From positions 1 to 64,000 of the forward strand of contig CAZYXV010000016.1 in the NCBI GenBank assembly GCA_964651475.1: a stretch of DNA of 64,000 nucleotides, read 5' to 3'. Below the pieces are notes generated by a model. The model was given only the letters and a program-made list of their open reading frames with translations. It did no database searches and was not told where the DNA came from. Of this stretch, positions 41,827 through 50,442 are shown in pieces. Numbering within the stretch: the stretch's first letter is position 1; each line of letters opens with the position of its first letter. A program made the translations under genes and the position numbers. This DNA comes from JBGSMF01 sp964651475. GTDB lineage: Bacteria; Chloroflexota; Anaerolineae; Fen-1058.

Positions 41827-43251
41827 ATGATGAGTTTACAAATGCTGGTTATTGGATTCCTGGTTGTTTTAGGCCCTCTGGTGTTTTTCCACGAATTGGG
41901 TCACTTTTTCGTGGCCAAGTGGGCCGGTATTCGCGTGTTAGAGTTCGGCTTTGGCTTTCCGCCGCGCATGTTCAAATTCTGGCAAGGCAAAGGGCGGTTA
42001 TCGGTTGGCAGTACCCGCGTTACCATCCCAAGCAATTTCAAGGGATTGCCCGCCAGCGCCGCCGAGTACAGGCAATTTGAGCAAGAACCCAAATCCCAGG
42101 CTTTAGCGAGCGATGAAAACCAAGCAATTGATCGAGGATCGCAGCGAGTCCCAGATATATTGGACGTGGGCGATTACGTGGAAATCCTCACTGAAAAGTT
42201 GGCTCACGGCACATACGTCCTGCGCAAACTCACCCGCTTGGACCCTGAACGAGACGACGTGTCTCCCCTCCGCCAACAGACGCCGGAAGGCGTTTGTATG
42301 CGCGGCGAGTTGACCGAGTACGTGCCCGGCACAATTTATTCGGTCAACTGGCTGTTGCCGGTGGGCGGCTTTGTGCGTATGTTAGGAGAAGAAGACCCAT
42401 CTGCGCCCGATAGTTTCGCGGCGGCGCCCAAGCGTCGGCGCGCGGCAGTGCTGCTGGCCGGCTCGTTTATGAACATTATGCTGGCTCTGGTGGTGTTTAC
42501 GGTGGCGTGGATGAGCGGCGTTCAGGAACCGACTGCCTGCCGCATCGAGGTGACGCAGATTGTGAGCGGCACACCAGCCGAGACGGCCGGCTTGCAGCCG
42601 CAAGACATTATCTTGATGGCCGACGACAAGCCCATGGACGTATGTTATGGGTTGAACGAGTACGTGCGCGAACACACTGGACAGCAAATCGTGCTAAAAA
42701 TCGAGCGCGCCGGCCAGGTGGTCCAGGTGCCCATCACCCCCCGGGTGCCCGGCCAATATGATTCTTCGCGCGAAGGGCCTTTGGGTATCAGTATCATGCA
42801 TCACGTGACGGGTTGGACGATACACCGGGCCAGCTTGCCGGAAGCCTTGTCCAATGCGTTGGTGGTCATAGGGACTGTGATCACTGGCATCATGTCTTTG
42901 CCCGTCATGTTACTGAGCGGCGCGGCCATGTCGCTGCTTGGCCCAATTGGCATCAGCCAGGCCGGCGGCGAGGCGATTGAAATGAGCCGCGCTTCGGGCA
43001 CACTGTTCCCGCTCCTGGTATTGATCGGCCAGGTAAGCGTGGCGGTGGGGCTGACCAATATCCTGCCGCTGCCGGCTATGGATGGCGGGCGCTTGTTATT
43101 CGTCCTCTTTGAGTGGATTCGCGGGCGGCGCATAGACCCCCGTAAAGAGATGGTGATTCACCTGGTGGGGTTGGGACTGTTGTTGGTCATCGCCGCGATG
43201 GTTTCGTATGGCGACATTGTCCGCCTGATTCGCGGGCAACGCTTGTTCTGA
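41827..43251 (+). CDS. rseP: RseP-type site-2 zinc metalloprotease
   Basis: This 474-residue intramembrane protease has H22-E-L-G-H in its first helix, a PDZ domain (about 255-320, SGTPAETAGLQPQDIIL) and the second metal motif NILPLPAMDGGRLL. It would cut membrane-anchored regulators such as anti-sigma factors. The segment between the first helix and LLPVGGFVRML is about 100 residues longer than in compact homologues, with a polar stretch about residues 80-160. AAGGGG precedes the ATG. A HEAT-repeat gene and a transporter follow closely on the same strand. Confidence 0.92.
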   Translation: MMSLQMLVIGFLVVLGPLVFFHELGHFFVAKWAGIRVLEFGFGFPPRMFKFWQGKGRLSVGSTRVTIPSNFKGLPASAAEYRQFEQEPKSQALASDENQAIDRGSQRVPDILDVGDYVEILTEKLAHGTYVLRKLTRLDPERDDVSPLRQQTPEGVCMRGELTEYVPGTIYSVNWLLPVGGFVRMLGEEDPSAPDSFAAAPKRRRAAVLLAGSFMNIMLALVVFTVAWMSGVQEPTACRIEVTQIVSGTPAETAGLQPQDIILMADDKPMDVCYGLNEYVREHTGQQIVLKIERAGQVVQVPITPRVPGQYDSSREGPLGISIMHHVTGWTIHRASLPEALSNALVVIGTVITGIMSLPVMLLSGAAMSLLGPIGISQAGGEAIEMSRASGTLFPLLVLIGQVSVAVGLTNILPLPAMDGGRLLFVLFEWIRGRRIDPRKEMVIHLVGLGLLLVIAAMVSYGDIVRLIRGQRLF

Positions 43252-43259
43252 GAGCAAAG

Positions 43260-44270
43260 ATGAGAAAAACAAAAGGCAGCTTTGAAGATTACTTGCGCCA
43301 GCTGGCCGACGAAACGCAAGCATTATCCATCGCATCGCTTTACCAGCTATCTGGCCTGGACGAAGACAATCTGGCGTTGTTTGAGCTGGCGTGGCCCGCC
43401 GTGCCGGCGCGCCGCCGGCGTGAAATTCTTCGCCACTTGGTAGACATTACCGAGATTAATTTCGAGATGGAATGCGACGCCGTGTTTGGGATCGGCCTGA
43501 CCGACGACGACCCTGAAGTGCGCGAAGCGGCGATTGACGGCCTGTGGATTAGCGAAGATGTGAAACAGGTGTCGCCCCTACTCCGCATGATGTTGCACGA
43601 CCCCGCCGCCAGGGTACGCGCTGCCGCTGCCGGGTCACTGGCGCGCTACGTGCTGCTAAACGAGTTGGGCAAAATCCCCCCCAGACATCAAGTTGTCGTG
43701 CGAGAGACCCTTGCGGCGCTGCGCGCCACGATTGCCAACTCACAAGAAACCCTCGATGTGCGACGACGCGCCGTAGAGGCCATCGCTTATTCCAGCGAGG
43801 ACGACGTGCCCGGCATTATTCGAGAAGCATACAACTCGCCAGATAGCAAGATGCGCGCCAGCGCCCTGTGCGGCATGGGGCGCAGCGCCGATAATCAATG
43901 GCAAAGCGCAGTCATTAAAGAATTAGAAAGCTCCAATCCGGAACTGCGCTACGAAGCCGCGCGCGCCGCCGGCGAGCTTGAGACGCGCAAGGCCGTGCCC
44001 TTGCTGGGTGCCTTGCTGGATGACCCTGACCGCGAGGTGCGCTCGATGGCCGTGTGGGCGCTGGGACAGATCGGCGGAACGCGCGCGCGCCAATTGCTGC
44101 AAAAATGCTGCGAGGAAGGCGACGAGGAGTTGGGCGAAGCCGCCAGCGAGGCTATCGAAGAAATGGCGATGATGCGTGGGGTGGACCTGCCCTTGTTTGT
44201 ATTCGATCCGCTTGACGAGGGGGAGCCAGACCTGGACGAGTTTGAGTTGGAACAGGATTTGGACGAGTGA
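43260..44270 (+). CDS. HEAT-repeat protein
   Basis: The 336-residue protein is built of HEAT-like helical repeats, with DDDPEVREAAIDGLW, DPAARVRAAAAGSLARY, SPDSKMRASALCGMG and DPDREVRSMAVWALGQIGG recurring at about 30-40 residue intervals. It ends in a very acidic tail (EGEPDLDEFELEQDLDE). Such repeats bind other proteins; nothing shows a catalytic role. It starts nine bases after the RseP stop and its own stop overlaps the next start (GTGA), so it is probably coexpressed with both. Confidence 0.85.
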   Translation: MRKTKGSFEDYLRQLADETQALSIASLYQLSGLDEDNLALFELAWPAVPARRRREILRHLVDITEINFEMECDAVFGIGLTDDDPEVREAAIDGLWISEDVKQVSPLLRMMLHDPAARVRAAAAGSLARYVLLNELGKIPPRHQVVVRETLAALRATIANSQETLDVRRRAVEAIAYSSEDDVPGIIREAYNSPDSKMRASALCGMGRSADNQWQSAVIKELESSNPELRYEAARAAGELETRKAVPLLGALLDDPDREVRSMAVWALGQIGGTRARQLLQKCCEEGDEELGEAASEAIEEMAMMRGVDLPLFVFDPLDEGEPDLDEFELEQDLDE

Positions 44271-45175
44271 GTGTCCTGCTCGGCATCCTCTACCACGATA
44301 TTTTGCCGGTCTTTATAGTGGCCGGCGCCGGTTACGTGTTTGGTCGCCTGCTCAACCCCGACATCCGCACGACAAACCGCTTGGCGCTCTATGTGCTCAG
44401 CCCGTGCCTGGTGTTTAACCTGATTTCCAAGTCGGAAGTGGGCGGCCAAGAGTTTGGGCAAATCACGGCGTTTACGATTGCGGCTGTTCTGGCGACGGGC
44501 GGCGTGGCCTGGCTGGCGGCGCGGGCGCTGCGGCTGAGCAGCACGCAAACACGCGCGCTGCTGCTGCCGGCGATGTTTGTCAACTCGGGCAACTTTGGAC
44601 TGGCCGTGACGCAGTTTGCTTTTGGCGACGATGCCCTGGCCCGCGCGGCAGTGTATTTTGTCGTCAACAGCTTGATGGTGTATACGGTGGGCCTGTACCT
44701 GGCGGCCGGCAATGGGGTTGGGCCGCTGACAGCGCTCAAGAAGGTATTGAGCGTTCCGCCGGTTTATGCGGTGCTCGCCGCTGGCCTGATTCGAGTGACG
44801 CACGCCGCGCCGCCTGAACCCATCATGCGCTCCGTGGCGCTGATCGGCCAGGCCTCCATCCCAATCTTTTTGCTGATTTTGGGGATGCAGCTTGCGCGCG
44901 CGGCGATTACGCGGCAGTGGCGTGTGATAATCTCTGCCGCCGTTGTGCGGCTGGTGGGCGGCTCACTGATCGGGTTCGCGCTGGCGCCATTATTTGGACT
45001 GACTGGCCTGGCTTATCAGGCATCGGTGCTGGAAGCCAGCATGCCGCCAGCCATCGTTAATACCATTGTTGCATCAGAGCACGATGTAGAGCCAGGATTG
45101 GTCTCTAGCATTGTCTTGTTGTCTACGCTGCTTTCGCCAATCTCACTCACACTGGTGATCGCGGCGATCAAGTGA
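44267..45175 (+). CDS. AEC-family (auxin efflux carrier-like) transporter
   Basis: The 302-residue membrane protein has about ten helices in two inverted halves. It shows family segments GYVFGRLLNPDIRTTNRLALYVLSPCLVF and NSGNFGLAVTQFAFG in the first half, and SIPIFLLILGMQLA plus MPPAIVNTIVASEHDVEPGL in the second. Bacterial members export or import organic acids or amino acids; the substrate cannot be read. The GTG start overlaps the HEAT gene stop. The next gene starts four bases after its stop. Confidence 0.9.
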   Translation: MSVLLGILYHDILPVFIVAGAGYVFGRLLNPDIRTTNRLALYVLSPCLVFNLISKSEVGGQEFGQITAFTIAAVLATGGVAWLAARALRLSSTQTRALLLPAMFVNSGNFGLAVTQFAFGDDALARAAVYFVVNSLMVYTVGLYLAAGNGVGPLTALKKVLSVPPVYAVLAAGLIRVTHAAPPEPIMRSVALIGQASIPIFLLILGMQLARAAITRQWRVIISAAVVRLVGGSLIGFALAPLFGLTGLAYQASVLEASMPPAIVNTIVASEHDVEPGLVSSIVLLSTLLSPISLTLVIAAIK

Positions 45176-45178
45176 AAA

Positions 45179-46471
45179 GTGGCTCGGCTTGCGATGACGG
45201 CTAAGATGACGGCTAAGATGACGGGTGCTAAAAGGTTCGTCGTTATTATATTTGTCATAGTTGTAAGCGCGCTGCTGGCTGGCGGCGGGAGCCGCGCCGC
45301 CCACGCTGCTTCACCGGCCCCGCCTTTTCCCCTTGCTGTTCCCCAGTCGGACGGCATCGCCATCGAAACGATGACGGTTGAATACGCTTTTGGACAACAA
45401 ATGGTCTTTAGGCTGGTGGTGCGCGGCGACGCGGCAATCACGTCGGCGACGGTTTTCTTTCGCGCCGATGATCGCCCCACGCAGAACGGGGCGGCTGCTT
45501 TGACCGAAGCGGGCGCAGGCGTGCAAGCCACTTTTACGCACGACTTGCCTGGCGGGGGGCTGCCGCCCTTTTGCACGATTACGTATTGGTGGGAGATCAG
45601 CGACGCAACAGGGCGCACCTCCACCACGCCATCGCAAAGCGTGGATTATGTAGATAACCGTTTCACCTGGCAGTCTGTTGAAGAGGGTTCCACGCGCGTG
45701 TACTGGTACGATGGCGACCAGGCTTTTGGCCAGCTGGCGCTCGATACGGCGCGCAAGACGCTGCCCCAGTTGAATGAAAATTTGGCAGCGCCGCTTCCCC
45801 AGCGGATAGACGTGTACATTTACAGCACTGTCGAAGAATTGCAGAGCGCCTTGTTGATGGCCGGGCGCGCGTGGCAGAGCGGTCAGGCTCGTCCCGATCT
45901 GGGTGTGGTGTTGATCGCCGCTTCTCCTGGCCCTGATGCGCTTTTGCAATTGCGGCGCGAGTTGGGACACGAGTTGACGCACCTGCTGGTGTACCAGGCG
46001 GCCGGCAGCGGCTATTCCAATGTGCCGCGATGGTTGGACGAAGGGCTGGCCATGTTGGGCGAGGGAACGCCCGATGCGATCTATCAAACCACACTGGACG
46101 GGGCCTATCGCAAAAATGCATTGCTGCCCCTCGAATCGTTGTGCGCGCCCTTTCCGTCCGACGCGCAGGTCGCGCTGCTGGCCTATGCGGAAAGCCAGAG
46201 TGTAACGCAGTTCATTCGCGAACAATACGGCGTCGAAAGCACCCGCGCCCTGATCGCGGCCTACCGGGATGGCGCCAGTTGCGCCAGCGGCGTGGAGCGC
46301 GCATTGGGCGTTTCTTTGGGCTCGCTCGAGTTATCGTGGCGAGCGCGCCTGGGGCCGCAGGGCGCGTGGCAGGCAGTGTTTAGCTCGATTGGCGCGTGGC
46401 TGGTGCTGGCAGCCCTTCTGCTGCTCGCGCCGCTGCCGCTGGTGTTGGGCAAAGTAAAAAGTGGAAAGTAG
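45179..46471 (+). CDS. Secreted/anchored gluzincin-like metallopeptidase (Peptidase_MA-like)
   Basis: The 430-residue product has a signal helix (about residues 18-35), a beta-rich N-terminal domain, a zinc motif H264-E-L-T-H followed by the downstream Glu in RWLDEGLAMLGEG, and a C-terminal transmembrane helix (about 403-423). This is the arrangement of membrane-anchored extracellular MA-clan peptidases. The start is uncertain: GTG at 45179, or any of three in-frame ATGs inside a 12-base tandem repeat. The frame ends in an AAAGTGGAAAG repeat. Confidence 0.8.
   Translation: MARLAMTAKMTAKMTGAKRFVVIIFVIVVSALLAGGGSRAAHAASPAPPFPLAVPQSDGIAIETMTVEYAFGQQMVFRLVVRGDAAITSATVFFRADDRPTQNGAAALTEAGAGVQATFTHDLPGGGLPPFCTITYWWEISDATGRTSTTPSQSVDYVDNRFTWQSVEEGSTRVYWYDGDQAFGQLALDTARKTLPQLNENLAAPLPQRIDVYIYSTVEELQSALLMAGRAWQSGQARPDLGVVLIAASPGPDALLQLRRELGHELTHLLVYQAAGSGYSNVPRWLDEGLAMLGEGTPDAIYQTTLDGAYRKNALLPLESLCAPFPSDAQVALLAYAESQSVTQFIREQYGVESTRALIAAYRDGASCASGVERALGVSLGSLELSWRARLGPQGAWQAVFSSIGAWLVLAALLLLAPLPLVLGKVKSGK
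45193..45224 (+). repeat. 12-base tandem repeat at the peptidase start
   Basis: GATGACGGCTAA occurs twice exactly (45193-45204, 45205-45216) plus GATGACGG. It encodes MTAKMTAKMTG and provides ATGs at 45194, 45206 and 45218, all in frame. Confidence 0.85.
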
Positions 46472-46482
46472 AAAGTGGAAAG
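46451..46482 (+). repeat. AAAGTGGAAAG-type repeat at a gene junction
   Basis: Purine-rich copies of AAAGT(G/A)GAAAG span the peptidase stop. A related stretch on the opposite strand lies at 1083-1107, at the recF/DUF362 junction. Confidence 0.5.
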
Positions 46483-46495
46483 AGGTCGGGGCGCT

Positions 46496-47215
46496 ATGAT
46501 GGCTCGTCCGGGAATATTACCCGTGTCTTTGTGGGCCTTGATTGGCGGTATCCTCACGCTTGTCTTGTTAGCTGTGTTGATCGCGGGCAGCCTGACCGGC
46601 TGGGGCGAGCAGCAGAGCGCGGCAAAAGCGCCAGTTACATCCACGCCTGCCCCGCAAACACCGACGACCGCGCCTCAACCCACCCTGACCCCAGCGCCCA
46701 CCCTCGCGCCAGCGAGCGCGACGCCGCAGCCCACACGCTTGCTAACCCATACACCGCAACCCACCCCGACGGATACACCCAGCCCGACGAACACCACCCC
46801 ACCGCCTACCCCGTCGGCAACCAGCACACCTACGCCTGGCAATACATCAACGCCGTCAATGACCAACACTCCCACAAGCGGCGCGCCAACCCCGTCGGCA
46901 ACCAACACGCCTACGCCAACGCCCTCGGCGACCAACACGCCGGCGCCAACACCATCGGCAACCGACACGTCAGCGCCAACGCCATCGGCGACCGACACGC
47001 CTACATTAACAGACACACCCACGCCAACGGACACACCGGCGCCAACAGACACGTCCCTGCCGCCGACAGACACTCCCGCCCCAACCGATACTCCGCCGCC
47101 GACGGTGATAGCCTGCCCGGGCAACCAATCGTGGAACGGCACCGAATGCGTTTGCCCCCCCGAGACGGTATGGGTTCCACAACAGCAATGGTGCGCGGAT
47201 GTTTCGAACAAATAA
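46496..47215 (+). CDS. Membrane-anchored Pro/Thr-rich repeat protein
   Basis: The 239-residue protein has one N-terminal transmembrane helix (about residues 10-32) and then about 160 residues of Pro/Thr/Ser repeats of the TPTPSATNTP and DTPAPTDT kind, likely an extracellular stalk. It ends in a small Cys-containing module (CPGNQSWNGTECVCPPETVW) that could be a disulfide-bonded cap. No function is assignable. I use the ATG at 46496; a GTG seven codons earlier is possible. The TPR gene begins three bases after the stop. Confidence 0.7.
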   Translation: MMARPGILPVSLWALIGGILTLVLLAVLIAGSLTGWGEQQSAAKAPVTSTPAPQTPTTAPQPTLTPAPTLAPASATPQPTRLLTHTPQPTPTDTPSPTNTTPPPTPSATSTPTPGNTSTPSMTNTPTSGAPTPSATNTPTPTPSATNTPAPTPSATDTSAPTPSATDTPTLTDTPTPTDTPAPTDTSLPPTDTPAPTDTPPPTVIACPGNQSWNGTECVCPPETVWVPQQQWCADVSNK

Positions 47216-47217
47216 CT

Positions 47218-47712
47218 ATGACGGATGATCAGGTCGGGCGGCAAATCAATATTGGCGCGCAACTGCTGGCGCGCGGGCAAGCCGCCGAAGCCATGCGGCA
47301 TTTTGAAGCACTGTACCAGCAATGCCCGGACGACGTGATGGTGCTCATCAACCTGGGCGGCGCGTGCATCCTGAGCAAGAAATTCAATCGCGCCGTGACG
47401 GTTCTTGAAGCAGCGGTTCAGCTTGAGCCGCATAACGCAATGATCTGGACCAACCTGGGCGCGGCTTATCTGGGCAATCCGGTGCTGGCGACTGCCGAGC
47501 AGCAATTGCAAGCCATCGCCGCGTTTGAGCGCGCGCTCGAGATCAACCCCGCCGCGCCCAACGTGGCCTATAATATCGGCTTGATTTACCGCGACCGGGG
47601 CGAGCGCGTGCAAGCCATTGCTTCCTTTGAGCGAGCCTTGCAAGCCAACCCCAACGATAGGGATGCCAGATGTTTGCTGAACAAGCTACGCGACCTGGCG
47701 GGTCAAACGTGA
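47218..47712 (+). CDS. TPR-repeat protein
   Basis: The 164-residue soluble protein consists of four TPR units (INIGAQLLARGQAAEAMRHFEAL, VLINLGGACILSKKFNRAVTVLEAAVQLEP, IWTNLGAAYLG, VAYNIGLIYRDRGERVQAIASFERALQANP). It closes with DARCLLNKLRDLAGQT. It likely mediates protein contacts. The reading frame is open for hundreds of bases upstream only because the repeats in the preceding gene lack stops in this frame; the ATG at 47218 is the natural start. It sits 12 bases before the HAMP/GAF sensor gene. Confidence 0.85.
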   Translation: MTDDQVGRQINIGAQLLARGQAAEAMRHFEALYQQCPDDVMVLINLGGACILSKKFNRAVTVLEAAVQLEPHNAMIWTNLGAAYLGNPVLATAEQQLQAIAAFERALEINPAAPNVAYNIGLIYRDRGERVQAIASFERALQANPNDRDARCLLNKLRDLAGQT

Positions 47713-47724
47713 AAGGAGAGCACA

Positions 47725-49305
47725 ATGTCGCTGCGAACTCGAACCGTGCTGTGGGTAATCCCTTTGATTGCCCTTACCATCCTATTCACGGCCGGGGTGG
47801 TCGCTTTTTCTGCGCGCCAGTCTATTCTGGCGCAGACCCAAGCCAATGGCGAGTTGTTGACCGAACAATTCGCTCGCGGCATTAGCGTGGGTGAGCAAAT
47901 TCGGCGTGAAAGCGAAGCGCTCTTTGAGCAGCAAAAGGCCGCCGAAGCTCAACTTGCTCCTCTGCTCCCTATCCTGGCGCAAGCGACGGGAACGAGCCAG
48001 GAACAAATCAAGGCGCAACTGGATGCCGCGATTGGACGGAGCGCCTGGGAAGAGTTTGCGGCGCGAAGAATGGAAAAAGGCGCGTGGCTGGGCCAGTTCC
48101 TGAACGAGGTGCTGAGCGAGAATGTGAGCGCCATTTGGGTCGTAGATGAGCAATTCGCCACTCAATTTCACGATGCATTGCCTGGCGCGGGTATCAGTCC
48201 AGAGATTGGCCCCAATGACCGGGCTTTGATTAAAAGCGCCATGGACGAAAAGCGCACGCTGCACTATTACGATGAAAACTTTTTACTAGTCGCCCGGCAC
48301 GTTACCGGCTCGCAAGGCGAGGTCATCGGCGCGACGCTGATTTACTATCCCACCCAGCGCGTTCAACAAGCCCTGAGCCGGCAATTGCAATTGACGGCAA
48401 TCGTGGCCTTGATCGTGCTGGGAGTTGGCGCGCTGGCTTCTGTGCTGGTGGCTCAAAGCCTCTCGCGCCCTCTCCAACACCTGACCCAGGCGGCGCAATT
48501 GATGGAGGCTGGCCAGTTTACGCTGGAGCAGGCCGCCGAGTTCAAGGCAACGGGCGGCGAGGGCGAGATCAATCACCTGAGGCGAGTCTTTGGCCGGATG
48601 GCGCAAGAGGTCATCCTCCGCTACCAGGAGACCCAAAAACGCAATGCAGAGCTGCAAGCGGTTTACCAGATTGCCCAGGCGATCACGGCCAGCAGCAGCA
48701 ACCCCGACGAGGCGCTTCAAACCATCCTCGAGCGAGTGGAACAAATCATCCCCTATGATGGAAGCGAGATTTGCCTGTACGTGCCCGAAGAAGATGGTTT
48801 GCAGGTGCGAGCCTGGAGGGGGCAAACCGCCAGCATAGATTCTCGGGGACGTCTTTATCGGATGGGAGAAGGTTTTACCGGGCGGGTCGGCCAGGCGCGG
48901 AGCTGCTTGTTGGTGCCCGATATCGAGCGACATCCAACCATCAAGGCCAGGTATCCGCAATTGGGAGAATCGCTCTTTATCCGCAGCTACATCGGCGTGC
49001 CGCTATTGGTGGGCGAACGCTTGGTAGGAACGCTGGAACTGGTCGGCACACAAATCAACATGTTTGACGCGCACACTCAACAGTTGTTAGAAACCATTGC
49101 GCCCCAGGCCGCCATTGCCATTGAAACAGCCCAGCGCGTAGAGGCCCGAGAGCGAAAATTGCACGAACAGATTGCCCAACTACGCATTGAAATTGACGAG
49201 GTTAAAAAAGCCCGCCAGGTCGCCGAAATCACCGAGACCGAGTATTTTCAACAATTGCGGCAAAAGGCCAGATCGCTCAGAGCGAACGCGGCATCGAAAA
49301 CCTAG
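47725..49305 (+). CDS. Membrane sensor with HAMP and GAF domains
   Basis: The 526-residue protein has an N-terminal helix (about 8-30), an extracytoplasmic dCache/single-Cache-like region (about 35-210), a second helix (about 218-240), a HAMP domain (SRPLQHLTQAAQLMEAGQF) and a GAF domain (about 315-460). A charged coiled-coil tail (QLRIEIDEVKKARQVAEITET) ends it. No kinase, cyclase, GGDEF or methyl-accepting output domain follows, so it must signal through a partner. GGAG precedes the ATG; it directly follows the TPR gene. Confidence 0.85.
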   Translation: MSLRTRTVLWVIPLIALTILFTAGVVAFSARQSILAQTQANGELLTEQFARGISVGEQIRRESEALFEQQKAAEAQLAPLLPILAQATGTSQEQIKAQLDAAIGRSAWEEFAARRMEKGAWLGQFLNEVLSENVSAIWVVDEQFATQFHDALPGAGISPEIGPNDRALIKSAMDEKRTLHYYDENFLLVARHVTGSQGEVIGATLIYYPTQRVQQALSRQLQLTAIVALIVLGVGALASVLVAQSLSRPLQHLTQAAQLMEAGQFTLEQAAEFKATGGEGEINHLRRVFGRMAQEVILRYQETQKRNAELQAVYQIAQAITASSSNPDEALQTILERVEQIIPYDGSEICLYVPEEDGLQVRAWRGQTASIDSRGRLYRMGEGFTGRVGQARSCLLVPDIERHPTIKARYPQLGESLFIRSYIGVPLLVGERLVGTLELVGTQINMFDAHTQQLLETIAPQAAIAIETAQRVEARERKLHEQIAQLRIEIDEVKKARQVAEITETEYFQQLRQKARSLRANAASKT

Positions 49306-49351
49306 CCGGCTGCCGGAGAGGCGCTCCACGCGCCACCCCCAAGTCGCCGGG

Positions 49352-49405
49352 GACGGAAATGCTCAACGCCTGCTGAACAAGCTGCGTGAGACACAGGAGG
49401 TTTGA
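49352..49405 (+). pseudogene. Remnant of a TPR-gene 3' end
   Basis: In one frame these bases read DGNAQRLLNKLRETQEV and stop. This resembles the tail of the TPR protein at 47218-47712 (RDARCLLNKLRDLAGQT). No start or upstream TPR sequence accompanies it. It therefore looks like the last codons of a lost paralogue, immediately before the AAA ATPase gene, whose GGAGG site lies inside it. Confidence 0.5.
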
Positions 49406-49407
49406 TT

Positions 49408-50442
49408 ATGTTCAAGTCTTTCACTGTCAAAAATTTTCGCTGTTTCCGTGACCTGACGCTTGCGCCGCTGGAGCGCGTCAACCTGATTGCGGGGATAAAC
49501 AATGTGGGCAAGACGGCATTGTTGGAAGCCATACTTATTCATGTTAGCCCCAATAGTCCTGATCTGCCATTGCGAGTCAATATCATTCGTGGCATTGAGC
49601 AAGGCGATGTGAATGTCCAGGACGTATGGGAAGGATTGTTTTTCGATAAACGTACTAATGAATCTGTTCAACTAACAAGTGTAGATAGGAATGATGTGAG
49701 TCGCACTTTGCAAATTCGCCTGGCAGAGCCAGAAGGGGCGCCAGTGGTTATAGACGAGTCACTTTTAGCTGAAGTCAAATCGAACGAACTATTGCTTGAA
49801 TACCAAGACTCCTCTGGACAAAGCGGGATTTCACGTGCATTTATTACACTTGAGGGTATTAAAGGTAAGCGCATTCAATCTGCTCCGGTTGCTTTAAGGG
49901 GTACATTGCTCAGCACTCACCGAAGGCTACCTGTAGAAGAACGCTTCAGCCAACTTGATGCGGCAGGACGGCAAAATGAAGTATTGGAGGTGCTGCAATT
50001 GCTAGAGCCGCGTTTGCAACGTTTGGCTGTGTTGGTTATGGGAAATAAACCTGTGCTTTATGGCGATATTGGGATAGGTGAACTATTACCTCTTCCTCTT
50101 ATGGGTGAAGGTGTAGTGCGATTGGCTGCAATCTTGTTAGTGATAGTAACCACGCCGGGGGGAGTTGTTCTCATTGATGAGGTTGAAAATGGCCTGCATT
50201 ACTCTGTCTTGAACAACGTTTGGAAAGCGATTGCTAACGCCGCGCGCCGCTCCGAGACACAGGTCTTTGCTACCACACACAGTTGGGAGTGTATTCGAGC
50301 GGCGCACCAGGCCTTTGAGGAAAGCGAGATATACGATTTCCGTTTGCATAGGCTTGAGCGAATAAACGATGATATACGAACCGCAACGTATGATCAAGAG
50401 ACTTTGAGCACCTCAGTCGAAATGAACCTGGAGGTTCGTTAA
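49408..50442 (+). CDS. AAA ATPase, OLD/ABC-ATPase type
   Basis: The 344-residue protein begins FKSFTVKNFRCFRDLTL and has Walker A GINNVGKTALLEAIL, the late Walker B VVLIDEVENGLHYSVL and the following switch His in FATTHSWECI, as in OLD and SMC-like ATPases. The ATG at 49408 has GGAGG eight bases upstream; codon use is more AT-rich than in neighbours, hinting at transfer. It overlaps the TOPRIM-like gene by one base, so the two probably form a split OLD-type nuclease. Defence against phage or plasmids is inferred from family and neighbours. Confidence 0.82.
   Translation: MFKSFTVKNFRCFRDLTLAPLERVNLIAGINNVGKTALLEAILIHVSPNSPDLPLRVNIIRGIEQGDVNVQDVWEGLFFDKRTNESVQLTSVDRNDVSRTLQIRLAEPEGAPVVIDESLLAEVKSNELLLEYQDSSGQSGISRAFITLEGIKGKRIQSAPVALRGTLLSTHRRLPVEERFSQLDAAGRQNEVLEVLQLLEPRLQRLAVLVMGNKPVLYGDIGIGELLPLPLMGEGVVRLAAILLVIVTTPGGVVLIDEVENGLHYSVLNNVWKAIANAARRSETQVFATTHSWECIRAAHQAFEESEIYDFRLHRLERINDDIRTATYDQETLSTSVEMNLEVR

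Noticed and set aside
46396..47217. Upstream extension of the TPR reading frame
   Set aside because: The frame is open only because the repeat-rich gene lacks stops in this phase; the added residues are low complexity and a good ATG exists at 47218.
46675..47643. Long minus-strand frame (322 codons) opposite the Pro/Thr-rich gene
   Set aside because: It is rich in Val/Gly repeats created by the antisense of Pro/Thr codons and has no family features; the plus-strand gene explains it.
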